Shown here piece by piece: positions 1-6,189 of a stretch of 8,803 nucleotides of DNA. Where the stretch lies: positions 1-8,803 of the forward strand of contig DOOK01000388.1 of NCBI GenBank assembly GCA_003512805.1, written 5' to 3'. The notes under the pieces were generated by a model. It ran no database searches, had not been told where the DNA came from, and saw nothing but the letters and a program-made list of their open reading frames with translations. Source of the stretch: Erwinia sp. GTDB taxonomy: Bacteria; Pseudomonadota; Gammaproteobacteria; Enterobacterales; Enterobacteriaceae. The stretch's first letter is position 1, and each line of letters starts with the position of its first letter. The position numbers and the translations under genes were made by a program.

Positions 1-1854
1 CGCAGTTTCAACCCTGTGCTGTGATGCCGTTGATTCAGAGACTTCTTTCTCCAGAATCTCCAGGGTCATCAGGTCTTCAGGATCGGGTTCCGGCGTCAAC
101 AACAGTTTTAGTAACTGAACGGTTTCTCTGTCTGCCGACAGCTTTGCGCCGGCATCCGCCAGCTCGGCCAGTTGCTGATGGGACAGACCCGTCAGCGCCA
201 TTCGCTGATAACTATCGGCATAGCGTGCGCGCATCTTATCGCTACGAGACTGGTATTTTCCTTTTAAAACGCGGACCAGCAAGTTCCGGACGCCCTGGCG
301 TGGGTAATCACTATAGTTTTCTTCCAGCGTAGGACGCAGCGGGTCGTCCAGCCAGGCAACAATAGCTTGCCAGTTATGTGCCAGCGGCCAGGTTGACTCA
401 AGTCGTATGGCTGACTGCCATGCCCGTTCACGCAGCCGTTGGGCCTCAATAAAGGCATCTTTGTGTAATTCAATAGCCACATCAAGCGAGAAAAGATCGT
501 TTGGTTGTGTGACCAACAATGAAGGAACACTTGCTGCTTTCCTGAAAAAATCGGCCATTCTCGCTGCGAAAGCGGCCTTTACCCTTGCCATATCAGTGGT
601 CGAAAATCCACAGTCGCTTATGCTCTGCAGCATTAGAGCCTTGTGATTGATATAACCCTGGTAACAATCATTAATCTGTTGACGGTGCTGATTTAAACTT
701 GCCAGCAAGGCCTGCTGACGTTCTGGTTCATAGCTTTCCTGCCGCCAGCGACCTGTTAATCTTTCCAGACGAGAGAACTCATTTTTTATCTGTGCGTTAG
801 AGCCTCCCTGAAACCATAACCAGTCCAGGCCCTGCGTAACCGGATCGTCACGAAGATCGTTAATGATATTTTCGACGGCTTTAATAGCCGTTGAGGTGAC
901 TAACATGCCGCAGTTACGATCCTGGCCGTCTGCGATGGCCAAAGCCCTCTCCACCACTTTTTGTGCAATCAGTGATTTAAATAGCGTGGTTTTACCTGTG
1001 CCCGGTGCACCCTGAACCGCAATCAGTCGCTCGTCCTGATTAATCGCCTGTATCGCCTGCATCTGACCGTGGCCCAAAGGGTACTTTTGCTCAAAAAGCC
1101 CGTAGGTAGGTAAATCAAAATAGATCGATGGCTTTTCTGCTGAATGTTCATGAGTCAGATATTTTTCCAGCAGAGGGAATGCCCCTTCAGGATTATCACA
1201 AAGCCATTCATAATCTTTGCCGTCGCGCTGAGTAGTAAAATCATCATTATGTAACGGCGCGACAAGGGCATTAAAGGCGGTTTCAGGTGTCTGGCCCTGT
1301 TGGCTGATCCAGGCCAGCAGCCCCTCGAAAGCAGCGAAAAATCCCGTATATTTCTGACCGGTCAGGGCACTGATGATGCTCATCATATGCCGGTTTTCTC
1401 CCAGCTCCGCCAGCTCAACAGCAAACACATTACGGAACGTAAAGGGGAAGGCGCTAACCTGCTGGCCATCTTTTACGGGGAGCAGCAGCGTATTATCTTC
1501 AGAAATCAGAAAAGCTTTAGGCAAAGGGAAAGAAAAAAGCGGCAGGTACTTCGTATTGGTACTGCTGCCTTCTACGTCAACGCAGCGTAAGACGGGGAAA
1601 AGAAGGCTAACCGGTTCAATATGACTGACGTGGCCTTTTTCATCATACCTGACAAAGCGCCGACGCCAGCTTCTTGCCATTTCTGCAGGAACAGTCAGAT
1701 AGACCCCTGATTCCTCATCGCGGCAATGCTCTTCGTTAATAAAAAGCTGTTGATACTCATGAACTTTACTGGCGGGGATTTTACTTTTTTCTGCGCCGCT
1801 ATATTGGACATAGTCATGCCAGGCCGAGAGAATAACGTTAGTAGTATTGTTCAT
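1..1854 (-). CDS. Superfamily-1 helicase/ATPase (UPF1/DNA2-like), C-terminus beyond left edge
   Basis: One minus-strand frame stays open from an ATG at 1854 to base 1, giving 618 codons, and it continues past the window. A Walker A motif, GAPGTGKT, lies at residues 282-289. It is preceded by a Q-motif-like stretch (LGHGQMQAIQAI, about 260-271) and followed by LVTSTAIKAVENI (318-330), which resembles motif Ia of UPF1/DNA2/NAM7 helicases. Residues from about 345 to 618 are charged and largely helical-looking, as in the long insertion that separates Walker A from Walker B in this group. Walker B and the later helicase motifs would lie outside the window, so catalytic completeness cannot be judged. 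I do not recognise residues 1-255. The role is probably nucleic-acid unwinding or remodelling; the substrate is unknown. The gene is clearly AT-richer than its neighbours and reads away from the adjacent tRNA-Asn, suggesting acquired DNA. The start is uncertain: the best purine-rich site (AAGGA) is 13 bases upstream, and the frame is open for 45 codons before the ATG. Confidence 0.82.
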   Translation of the reverse strand, partial: MNNTTNVILSAWHDYVQYSGAEKSKIPASKVHEYQQLFINEEHCRDEESGVYLTVPAEMARSWRRRFVRYDEKGHVSHIEPVSLLFPVLRCVDVEGSSTNTKYLPLFSFPLPKAFLISEDNTLLLPVKDGQQVSAFPFTFRNVFAVELAELGENRHMMSIISALTGQKYTGFFAAFEGLLAWISQQGQTPETAFNALVAPLHNDDFTTQRDGKDYEWLCDNPEGAFPLLEKYLTHEHSAEKPSIYFDLPTYGLFEQKYPLGHGQMQAIQAINQDERLIAVQGAPGTGKTTLFKSLIAQKVVERALAIADGQDRNCGMLVTSTAIKAVENIINDLRDDPVTQGLDWLWFQGGSNAQIKNEFSRLERLTGRWRQESYEPERQQALLASLNQHRQQINDCYQGYINHKALMLQSISDCGFSTTDMARVKAAFAARMADFFRKAASVPSLLVTQPNDLFSLDVAIELHKDAFIEAQRLRERAWQSAIRLESTWPLAHNWQAIVAWLDDPLRPTLEENYSDYPRQGVRNLLVRVLKGKYQSRSDKMRARYADSYQRMALTGLSHQQLAELADAGAKLSADRETVQLLKLLLTPEPDPEDLMTLEILEKEVSESTASQHRVETA

Positions 1855-2032
1855 GAGAAGCGGCAAATCCTTGTGAGTCTTTAGCCTGTCAAAGAGCGTA
1901 GAAGGCAGAATATCATAAAGTAACAGAGGTTTGCAGCTGAGGGCATTTGAACGGGGCGGGAGATAGTGAGAAAAAATGGTAAGTAAAAATTATGTGATAG
2001 CGCAAATAAAGAAGCGTAAAAAACCTAAAGCA
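1855..2032. other. Spacer between tRNA-Asn terminator and helicase gene
   Basis: No separate gene is supported here. On the minus strand the helicase frame is open from a TAA at 1990-1992 down to its ATG, 45 codons with no ATG or GTG; a TTG lies at 1866. A TATGAT hexamer (1917 to 1912, minus) resembles a -10 box but has no convincing -35 at the right distance. A perfect TTGACA (1892 to 1887, minus) has no good -10 17 bases downstream. The promoter of the helicase gene therefore remains undecided. No integrase, transposase or repeated copy of the tRNA end is visible in this spacer. Confidence 0.4.
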
Positions 2033-2067
2033 GAAAGCCCGCTCAGGTAACCCCGAGCGGGCTTTTC
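2033..2067 (-). terminator. Rho-independent terminator of tRNA-Asn
   Basis: An 11-bp inverted repeat (2034-2044 against 2055-2065, AAAGCCCGCTC/GAGCGGGCTTT) encloses a 10-base loop. It starts a few bases after the tRNA 3' end. On the minus strand the stem is followed by T-rich sequence ending in a run of six T about 2020-2025. On the plus strand only a short T run follows, so it mainly serves the tRNA. It also separates the tRNA unit from the helicase gene that is read in the same direction. Confidence 0.85.
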
Positions 2068-2072
2068 AAATC

Positions 2073-2148
2073 TGGCTCCTCTGACTGGACTCGAACCAGT
2101 GACATACGGATTAACAGTCCGCCGTTCTACCGACTGAACTACAGAGGA
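2073..2148 (-). tRNA. tRNA-Asn (anticodon GTT)
   Basis: The 76-base gene folds as a standard cloverleaf. The 7-bp acceptor stem TCCTCTG/CAGAGGA is fully paired, followed by discriminator G and an encoded CCA (2075 to 2073). The anticodon GTT is at tRNA positions 34-36 (genome 2115 to 2113) in the loop CTGTTAA, and the T-loop GTTCGAGTC is present. It matches the enterobacterial tRNA-Asn as I know it. In E. coli several tRNA-Asn copies lie near amn, and amn is about 1.6 kb away here. The 3' end of tRNA-Asn genes is a known integration target, for example of the Yersinia high-pathogenicity island. Confidence 0.97.
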
Positions 2149-2159
2149 ATTGTTGGAAC

Positions 2160-2195
2160 GGGGCGCATAATATCTATAGCGATTTGCGATGTCAA
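2160..2195 (-). promoter_or_regulatory. Strong sigma-70 promoter of tRNA-Asn with GC-rich discriminator
   Basis: On the minus strand a perfect -35 TTGACA (2195 to 2190) is separated by exactly 17 bases from a -10 TATTAT (2172 to 2167). GCGCCCC (2166 to 2160) follows. A GC-rich discriminator of this kind is typical of stable-RNA promoters under stringent (ppGpp) control. The tRNA begins 18 bases after the -10 box, so a short 5' leader is removed during maturation. Confidence 0.88.
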
Positions 2196-2392
2196 AGCCT
2201 GTTTGCGCTTTTCTCACTGACTGCTGCATTAATCGGCAATTAGCCGGCGGGATCGCCCTCGAACAGGCTACAGCCAGAAAGCCAGCCTTTGCGTGACGTT
2301 TCGCAATACGCAGAGGTAACCGCTGAACAGCGTGGCAATTTTCGTCAACATGATCACGTTTATTTCATTTTCACATTGTTCAGGCCTGTTTT

Positions 2393-2406
2393 GAAATATA
2401 CATTTC
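2393..2406. promoter_or_regulatory. Near-palindrome, possible operator for the oxidoreductase gene
   Basis: GAAATATACATTTC is an inverted repeat with perfect 5-base arms (GAAAT/ATTTC) and two mismatched positions in the centre. It lies 34 bases before the ATG of the Gfo/Idh/MocA gene, within the likely promoter or leader, where a repressor could act. No regulator gene is next to it in this window and I cannot match it to a known operator, so this is a position-based guess. Confidence 0.25.
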
Positions 2407-2429
2407 GTTGAGATGCCTCGTTCACCCGC

Positions 2430-2435
2430 AAGGAA
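2430..2435 (+). promoter_or_regulatory. Ribosome binding site that fixes the oxidoreductase start
   Basis: AAGGAA ends 5 bases before the ATG at 2441. The same frame is open upstream to a TTG at 2408, but that would add 11 residues (MRCLVHPQGTS) in front of the canonical N-terminal Rossmann strand and has no Shine-Dalgarno sequence. The ATG at 2441 is therefore preferred. Confidence 0.8.
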
Positions 2436-2440
2436 CTTCC

Positions 2441-3562
2441 ATGAAAAAGGTCAGGATAGGTTTGATCGGCACCGGCTACATCGGACGCTGCCACGCCATT
2501 GCTTATGCGCAGGCAGCCACCGTGTTTGCTCTGAAAGGCGAAATTGTGCGTGAGAGCCTGGCGGAGGTCAGCCCGGAAAGGGCGAAAGCGCAGGCCGCCG
2601 CGCTGGGCTTTTCCCGCTGGACGGATAACTGGCGCGAGCTGGTGGCGGACCCGGACATCGACGTGGTGGATATCTGTGCCCCTAATTTTCTGCACAAAGA
2701 GATGGCGCTGGAAGCCATTCGCCACGGTAAACACGTCTACTCCGAAAAGCCGCTGGCGCTGAACGTGGCAGATGCTGAGGAGATGACGCAGGCCGCCGCA
2801 CAGGCCGGGGTGAAGACGCTGGTGGGCTTTAATTATATGAAAAATCCCACCAGCCAGCTGGCGAAAGAGATTATCGCCAGTGGTGAAATAGGCGAGGTGG
2901 TGCATTTTTACGGCACGCATAATGAAGACTATCTTGCCAGTCCGCAAACGCCGCTGGACTGGCACTGTCAGAAGGCGCTGGCCGGGCTGGGTGCCCTGGG
3001 CGATCTGGGCGCGCATATCGTCAATATGGCCCATTATCTGGTAGGTGACATCCACGAGGTTTCCGGTGATATGCAGACGGTCATCGCTCAGCGTCCCGAT
3101 GCCAAAAATCCTTCGCTGCTGCGCGAGGTGGAAAACGAAGATCAGGCCAGCGCGCTGCTGCGCTTTACTAACGGCGCACACGGCGTGATAGAAACGTCGC
3201 GGATCGCCTGCGGCAGCAAAATGGGGCTGACCTACGTGGTGAGCGGCACCAAAGGAACGCTGCGCTACACGCAGGAAAGAATGGCGGAACTGGCGCTTTA
3301 TCGGCACGACGATGCCCCTGGACGTCAGGGGTTTAAAACCATTCTGACCGGCCCGGCACATCCTGACTATGCCGCTTTTTGTGTGTCTGCCGGTCACGGT
3401 ATCGGTTTTAACGATCAGAAAACGGTGGAGATCCGCGATTTAATCAACGGCGTCGCGGCGGACGACCCGATGTGGCCAGATTTTGCCGAAGGGCTACGGG
3501 TGTCGAAAGTGCTACAGGCGATAGCCGTCTCCGCGCGGGAACGCCGTTGGATCGAGGTGTAG
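2441..3562 (+). CDS. Gfo/Idh/MocA-family NAD(P)-dependent oxidoreductase
   Basis: The 373-residue protein has the two-domain architecture of this family of sugar and inositol dehydrogenases. An N-terminal Rossmann fold begins directly at the start, with the dinucleotide-binding motif GTGYIG at residues 10-15. The family EKP motif is at 102-104 (catalytic-region lysine 103). In the C-terminal domain GDLGAH (187-192) supplies the conserved Asp188/His192 pair usually placed at the active site. It is a soluble cytoplasmic enzyme that should oxidise or reduce a hydroxyl of a sugar, polyol or similar compound; the substrate cannot be read from sequence. The gene stands alone, with a tRNA unit transcribed away upstream and amn converging from downstream, so the neighbourhood does not reveal a pathway. 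The name MocA here refers to rhizopine catabolism and is unrelated to the molybdenum-cofactor MocA. GC content and codon use look like the GC-rich core genes to its right, unlike the helicase. Confidence 0.9.
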   Translation: MKKVRIGLIGTGYIGRCHAIAYAQAATVFALKGEIVRESLAEVSPERAKAQAAALGFSRWTDNWRELVADPDIDVVDICAPNFLHKEMALEAIRHGKHVYSEKPLALNVADAEEMTQAAAQAGVKTLVGFNYMKNPTSQLAKEIIASGEIGEVVHFYGTHNEDYLASPQTPLDWHCQKALAGLGALGDLGAHIVNMAHYLVGDIHEVSGDMQTVIAQRPDAKNPSLLREVENEDQASALLRFTNGAHGVIETSRIACGSKMGLTYVVSGTKGTLRYTQERMAELALYRHDDAPGRQGFKTILTGPAHPDYAAFCVSAGHGIGFNDQKTVEIRDLINGVAADDPMWPDFAEGLRVSKVLQAIAVSARERRWIEV

Positions 3563-3738
3563 AGAAAGCCCCCGAGGGGTAACGCAACGGTACCGTTTCT
3601 TTGGATCGTAAAAACAAGGCTCACGTTTTTGCGTTGGAAAGCAGGGTGGAAAGCGTTATGCGCAGGCCTGGACGGTATTCTGCCTGGCCGGAGGGATACA
3701 GCGGGAGACTGTTCACCCGCTAAAGCCACATGCTGGCA
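3563..3738. other. Intergenic region between convergent oxidoreductase and amn
   Basis: No gene is supported. The stretch contains CCCCGAGGGG (3570-3579), whose two-base loop makes it a poor hairpin. It also holds a perfect 12-base palindrome AACGGTACCGTT (3586-3597) and a 6-bp inverted repeat AAAAAC/GTTTTT (3610-3615, 3625-3630). Any of these could help end transcription of the plus-strand gene, but none is a convincing stem plus T-run. Confidence 0.35.
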
Positions 3739-3760
3739 GGCGGAGGCTTTCACCTCCGCC
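3739..3760 (-). terminator. Hairpin just after amn, possible terminator
   Basis: An 8-bp perfect GC-rich stem (GGCGGAGG, 3739-3746, against CCTCCGCC, 3753-3760) closes a 6-base loop. On the minus strand it starts 7 bases after the amn stop codon. No clear T-run follows on either strand, so it may stabilise the 3' end or assist termination rather than be a classical intrinsic terminator. Confidence 0.5.
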
Positions 3761-3767
3761 CTGTTAA

Positions 3768-5228
3768 TCAGCGGAACGGCGGCTCGTTAAAGGTGCGTAG
3801 CTTGCGGGAGTGCAGCTTGTCACCCTCTGCCCGCAGCAGATCTATTGCACAGATACCAATCTGTAAATGTTCAGAAATGGCGCCCTCGTAGAAGCGGTTA
3901 GCCTGGCCCGGCAGCTTGATCTCGCCGTGGATCGGCTTATCGGAGACGCAAAGCAGCGTGCCGTAAGGCACCCGGAAACGGTAGCCCTGGGCCGCAATAG
4001 TGGCGCTTTCCATATCCACCGCCACCGCGCGGCTGAGATTAAAACGCAGGGCAGAGGCGGAATAGCGCAGCTCCCAGTTGCGGTCGTCCGTGGTTACCAC
4101 CGTGCCGGTGCGCAGCCGCTGCTTAACTTCTTCGCCCGGCATGCCGCTGACCTGTTTGGTCGCATCGAACAGGGCGCGCTGTACTTCGGCAATGCTCGGC
4201 ACCGGGATATCCGGCGGCAGCACCGCATCCAGCACATGATCGTCGCGCAGGTAAGCATGAGCCAGCACGTAGTCGCCAATCGTCTGGCTTTCACGCAGGC
4301 CACCGCAGTGGCCAATCATCAGCCAGGCATGGGGACGCAATACCGCCAGATGATCGCAGATGGTTTTCGCATTGGACGGGCCGACACCGATGTTAATCAG
4401 CGTGATGCCCTGACCCTCTTTAGCGATTAAATGCCAGGCCGGCATCTGATGGTTTTTCCAGGCCAGGCCGGAAATGGTGGCCTGAGGATCCGGCGTGTCA
4501 GCCGTTACGCAGATATTACCCGCACAGGAGAGCGCCTCGTAAGGCGAAGTCGGATCCGCTATTTGCTCGCAGCTCCAGCGCACGAACTCATCGACGTAGC
4601 GGGTGTAGTTGGTGAACAGCACCCAGGACTGGAAATCTTCGACCGGCGTACCGGTATAGTGGCGCAGCCGCGCCAGCGAAAAGTCAGTGCGCAGCGCGTC
4701 AAAATGCGACAGCGGAAATTTCTCGCCTGGCTGATACAGGCCGTCAGCGTTCTCATCGCCAATCTGCGCCAGTTCAGTGGTGGGAAAATGCTGTGCCAGC
4801 CCGGCGCTCATGCTGCGATCCAGCCCCAGGTTAGAGCCATCAATCACGTAAGGGAAAGGGATCTCCTGCTGTGAAGGCCTGACCTCCAGCGTCACCGAAT
4901 ATTCGCTGCAGAGCATGGAAAGCTGTTCGGAAAGATAGTGGCGAAACAGCGCGGGGCGAGTGATGGTGGTGGCATAGCTGCCGGGGCGGGTAAAGCGGCC
5001 AAAGGCGCGTGACAGCTTGTGGCCCGCTGCATCGCCCTGCCAGCTGACGCGCAGCTCCGGGTAGACAAACAGGCCGGCGGCGCGACTGGCCGAATCCGGC
5101 AGCGTGCCTTCATTGATATAGGTAGTGATCGCCTGGCGTAGCGCGCCGACCGCCGCTTCGTACAGGGCATCCAGCTTATCCAGCGCCTCGTCTACGGTCA
5201 GTCCTGATGGGGAAGAAGGCTGCGTCAT
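3768..5228 (-). CDS. amn: AMP nucleosidase
   Basis: Amn hydrolyses AMP to adenine and ribose 5-phosphate in the cytoplasm and helps set the adenylate pool. The 486-residue protein is close to the 484 of E. coli Amn and matches it along the length as I remember it. This includes the block around RSMSAGL (138-144) and the terminal RKLRTFNEPPFR. An N-terminal AMP-nucleosidase domain (about 10-180) precedes a nucleoside-phosphorylase-like catalytic domain (about 270-470). That domain shows the phosphate-site loop GVGPSNAKT (281-289), GHCGG (306-310), the ribose-binding DMES (405-408) and SDKP (429-432), where the aspartate is the expected general acid. The start is set by AAGGAG five bases before the ATG. 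Upstream, divergent from the nucleotidyltransferase gene, I found no convincing sigma-70 promoter or Pho box, although amn is reported to be PhoB-regulated in E. coli. The gene appears intact. Confidence 0.97.
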   Translation of the reverse strand: MTQPSSPSGLTVDEALDKLDALYEAAVGALRQAITTYINEGTLPDSASRAAGLFVYPELRVSWQGDAAGHKLSRAFGRFTRPGSYATTITRPALFRHYLSEQLSMLCSEYSVTLEVRPSQQEIPFPYVIDGSNLGLDRSMSAGLAQHFPTTELAQIGDENADGLYQPGEKFPLSHFDALRTDFSLARLRHYTGTPVEDFQSWVLFTNYTRYVDEFVRWSCEQIADPTSPYEALSCAGNICVTADTPDPQATISGLAWKNHQMPAWHLIAKEGQGITLINIGVGPSNAKTICDHLAVLRPHAWLMIGHCGGLRESQTIGDYVLAHAYLRDDHVLDAVLPPDIPVPSIAEVQRALFDATKQVSGMPGEEVKQRLRTGTVVTTDDRNWELRYSASALRFNLSRAVAVDMESATIAAQGYRFRVPYGTLLCVSDKPIHGEIKLPGQANRFYEGAISEHLQIGICAIDLLRAEGDKLHSRKLRTFNEPPFR

Positions 5229-5373
5229 GGTCTCTCCTTAGGCAGTTATTGTTTTCTTAACAGCATGTTAGCCGAAATAAAGCGCGCGCGCTCAGGTGCA
5301 GTCTGAATTGCTCCTCGTCTGAAGAGATTTACGCTACGCTGGTGGTCCCGAATGTGAAAAAAGGGTAAGGGAT
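5229..5373. other. Divergent intergenic region amn / nucleotidyltransferase
   Basis: This 145-base region must drive both divergent genes. It contains a perfect 12-base alternating palindrome AGCGCGCGCGCT (5281-5292). On the amn side, TAACAT (a 4/6 match to a -10 box) lacks a recognisable -35. On the plus strand TTGCTC is followed 16 bases later by TACGCT, also weak. A purine-rich AAGGG (5361-5365) eight bases before the ATG at 5374 is the likely ribosome binding site of the nucleotidyltransferase; a second TAAGGG at 5366-5371 is too close to the start. Confidence 0.4.
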
Positions 5374-6042
5374 ATGGATAAGCCTGGGCACTGGGAAAAC
5401 GCGGTAGGTGTTCTGGTTATTGCCGCCGGACTGGGACAACGATTTACCGAGGCGGGCGGCACAACCGATAAGCTGCAGGCAACGTTCACCGATGCGTCAG
5501 GCCAGCGAAAATCAGTCTTTGTTCACAGCTGCCAGGCGGCGCAGCAAAGTGGCCTGCCGGTATGCGTGGTCACGCGCCCCACGCAGCGGGCCATCCGCGA
5601 CTACTGTGAGCAACACGCTATCCCGACAGTGCTGGTGGAAAATACCCGCATGGGCGAATCGATTGCCGCTGGCGTCCGCCATACGGCGAGGTGGGGCGGC
5701 TGGCTGATCCATCTGGCGGATATGCCTTTTATTTCTGCACAGACGCTGCGGCTGGTGGCCAGTAAAGTGACAGCGGAAGGGGTCGTGCGCCCTGTTTTTC
5801 GCGCCAGCCCCGGCCACCCGGTTGGCTTTGGCCGCTGCGCGTTTAACGCGCTCAGCGCCCTGACCGATGAGCAGGGTGCGCGCAGCCTGCTGATGCAGTT
5901 TCCTCTATATATGATTGAACTGCAGGATGCGTCAATTTTGCAGGATATCGATCTGCCCTCACAGCTGCCGGTAGCCGAAAGTCCGGCGATTGCGGAACGA
6001 CCGCGCCAGGCGTCGGAGCCGGGTAAAGACCCGCCGGACTGA
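5374..6042 (+). CDS. MobA/MocA-like nucleotidyltransferase, probable molybdenum-cofactor nucleotide transfer
   Basis: The 222-residue protein fits the MobA-like NTP-transferase fold. AAGLGQRF (17-24) is the nucleotide-binding loop and DK (32-33) the conserved lysine region. MGESIAAGVR (93-102) corresponds to the G(M)S-S-AAGV segment of MocA-type enzymes. LADMPF (114-119) carries the metal-binding aspartate, GHPVGFGR (147-154) is typical of the MocA branch, and DIDLP (191-195) ends the fold. Family members transfer CMP or GMP to molybdopterin. Next to genes for a xanthine dehydrogenase/aldehyde oxidase-type enzyme, supplying its cytosine-dinucleotide cofactor is the likely role, but this is inference. 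It differs from E. coli MocA by an insertion after the first motif (FTEAGGTTDK) and a polar proline/glutamate-rich tail (about 200-222). It is transcribed convergently to, not within, the oxidoreductase operon. MobA or an unrelated sugar-nucleotide transferase are less likely alternatives. Confidence 0.82.
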   Translation: MDKPGHWENAVGVLVIAAGLGQRFTEAGGTTDKLQATFTDASGQRKSVFVHSCQAAQQSGLPVCVVTRPTQRAIRDYCEQHAIPTVLVENTRMGESIAAGVRHTARWGGWLIHLADMPFISAQTLRLVASKVTAEGVVRPVFRASPGHPVGFGRCAFNALSALTDEQGARSLLMQFPLYMIELQDASILQDIDLPSQLPVAESPAIAERPRQASEPGKDPPD

Positions 6043-6128
6043 TGCTGTCCAGGACTTAAAACCGGGGAGGCTGCGCTGCGGATTGCTGTTGATGCGTCGG
6101 TGAGACTGGCCGTTGCCGACATTGTGCG

Positions 6129-6159
6129 GAGGGTGCAGAGGGTGCAGAGGGTGCAGAGG
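6129..6159. repeat. 9-bp tandem repeat, about 3.4 copies
   Basis: The unit GAGGGTGCA occurs three times in exact succession (6129-6137, 6138-6146, 6147-6155), followed by a partial GAGG. It lies between the convergent nucleotidyltransferase and molybdenum-subunit genes, just beyond the terminator hairpin. The copies are identical, which suggests recent slippage and possible copy-number variation among strains. It is outside the coding regions called here. Confidence 0.95.
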
Positions 6160-6166
6160 ATAAAAT

Positions 6167-6189
6167 GGCGGGCTGGTGGTCAGCCCGCC
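6167..6189 (-). terminator. Terminator of the molybdenum oxidoreductase operon
   Basis: A perfect 9-bp GC-rich stem (GGCGGGCTG, 6167-6175, against CAGCCCGCC, 6181-6189) closes a 5-base loop. On the minus strand it begins 5 bases after the stop codon of the large subunit and is followed by ATTTTAT, a short T-rich tail. No T-run follows on the plus strand, so it chiefly ends the minus-strand operon. No further gene of that operon lies downstream. Confidence 0.8.

Larger units (their letters stand above)
2196..2440. other. Intergenic region between divergent tRNA-Asn and the oxidoreductase gene
   Basis: No gene is supported in this 245-base stretch. It must carry the promoter of the oxidoreductase gene. 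A TTCACA (2370-2375) resembles a -35 box, but the best downstream -10-like TATACA (2397-2402) is 21 bases away, too far for a confident call. CAGGCCTG (2381-2388) and a near-palindrome at 2393-2406 lie between these elements and the start codon. Confidence 0.4.

Noticed and set aside
264..646. Plus- and minus-strand short reading frames within 1-1850 in other frames
   Set aside because: They overlap the continuous helicase frame, which has clear Walker A and motif Ia. They have no motifs of their own.
1864..1892. TTGACA at 1892-1887 as promoter of the helicase gene
   Set aside because: The hexamer at the correct spacing is GATTTG, a poor -10. It would place transcription start at or inside the start codon region.
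1990..2229. A 79-codon minus-strand reading frame covering the tRNA-Asn gene
   Set aside because: Its middle is simply a translation of the tRNA and its terminator, and the tRNA promoter lies inside it. It is a well-known kind of spurious ORF.
2360..3397. A 345-codon minus-strand reading frame opposite the Gfo/Idh/MocA gene
   Set aside because: It lies antisense to a gene with clear family motifs and is rich in His/Arg/Gln, as expected from a shadow of GC-rich coding sequence. It shows no recognisable motif.
3563..3585. Possible remnant of a second tRNA-Asn terminator (shared AGAAAGCCC and GGTAAC)
   Set aside because: Only nine contiguous bases are shared with the real terminator at 2032-2067, and no tRNA remnant is adjacent. 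The similarity is too short to support.
5229..5260. Possible Pho box (CTGTTAAGAAAACAATAAC, minus strand) before amn
   Set aside because: The first half resembles CTGTCAT only loosely, the second direct repeat does not match, and it lies almost on the ribosome binding site.
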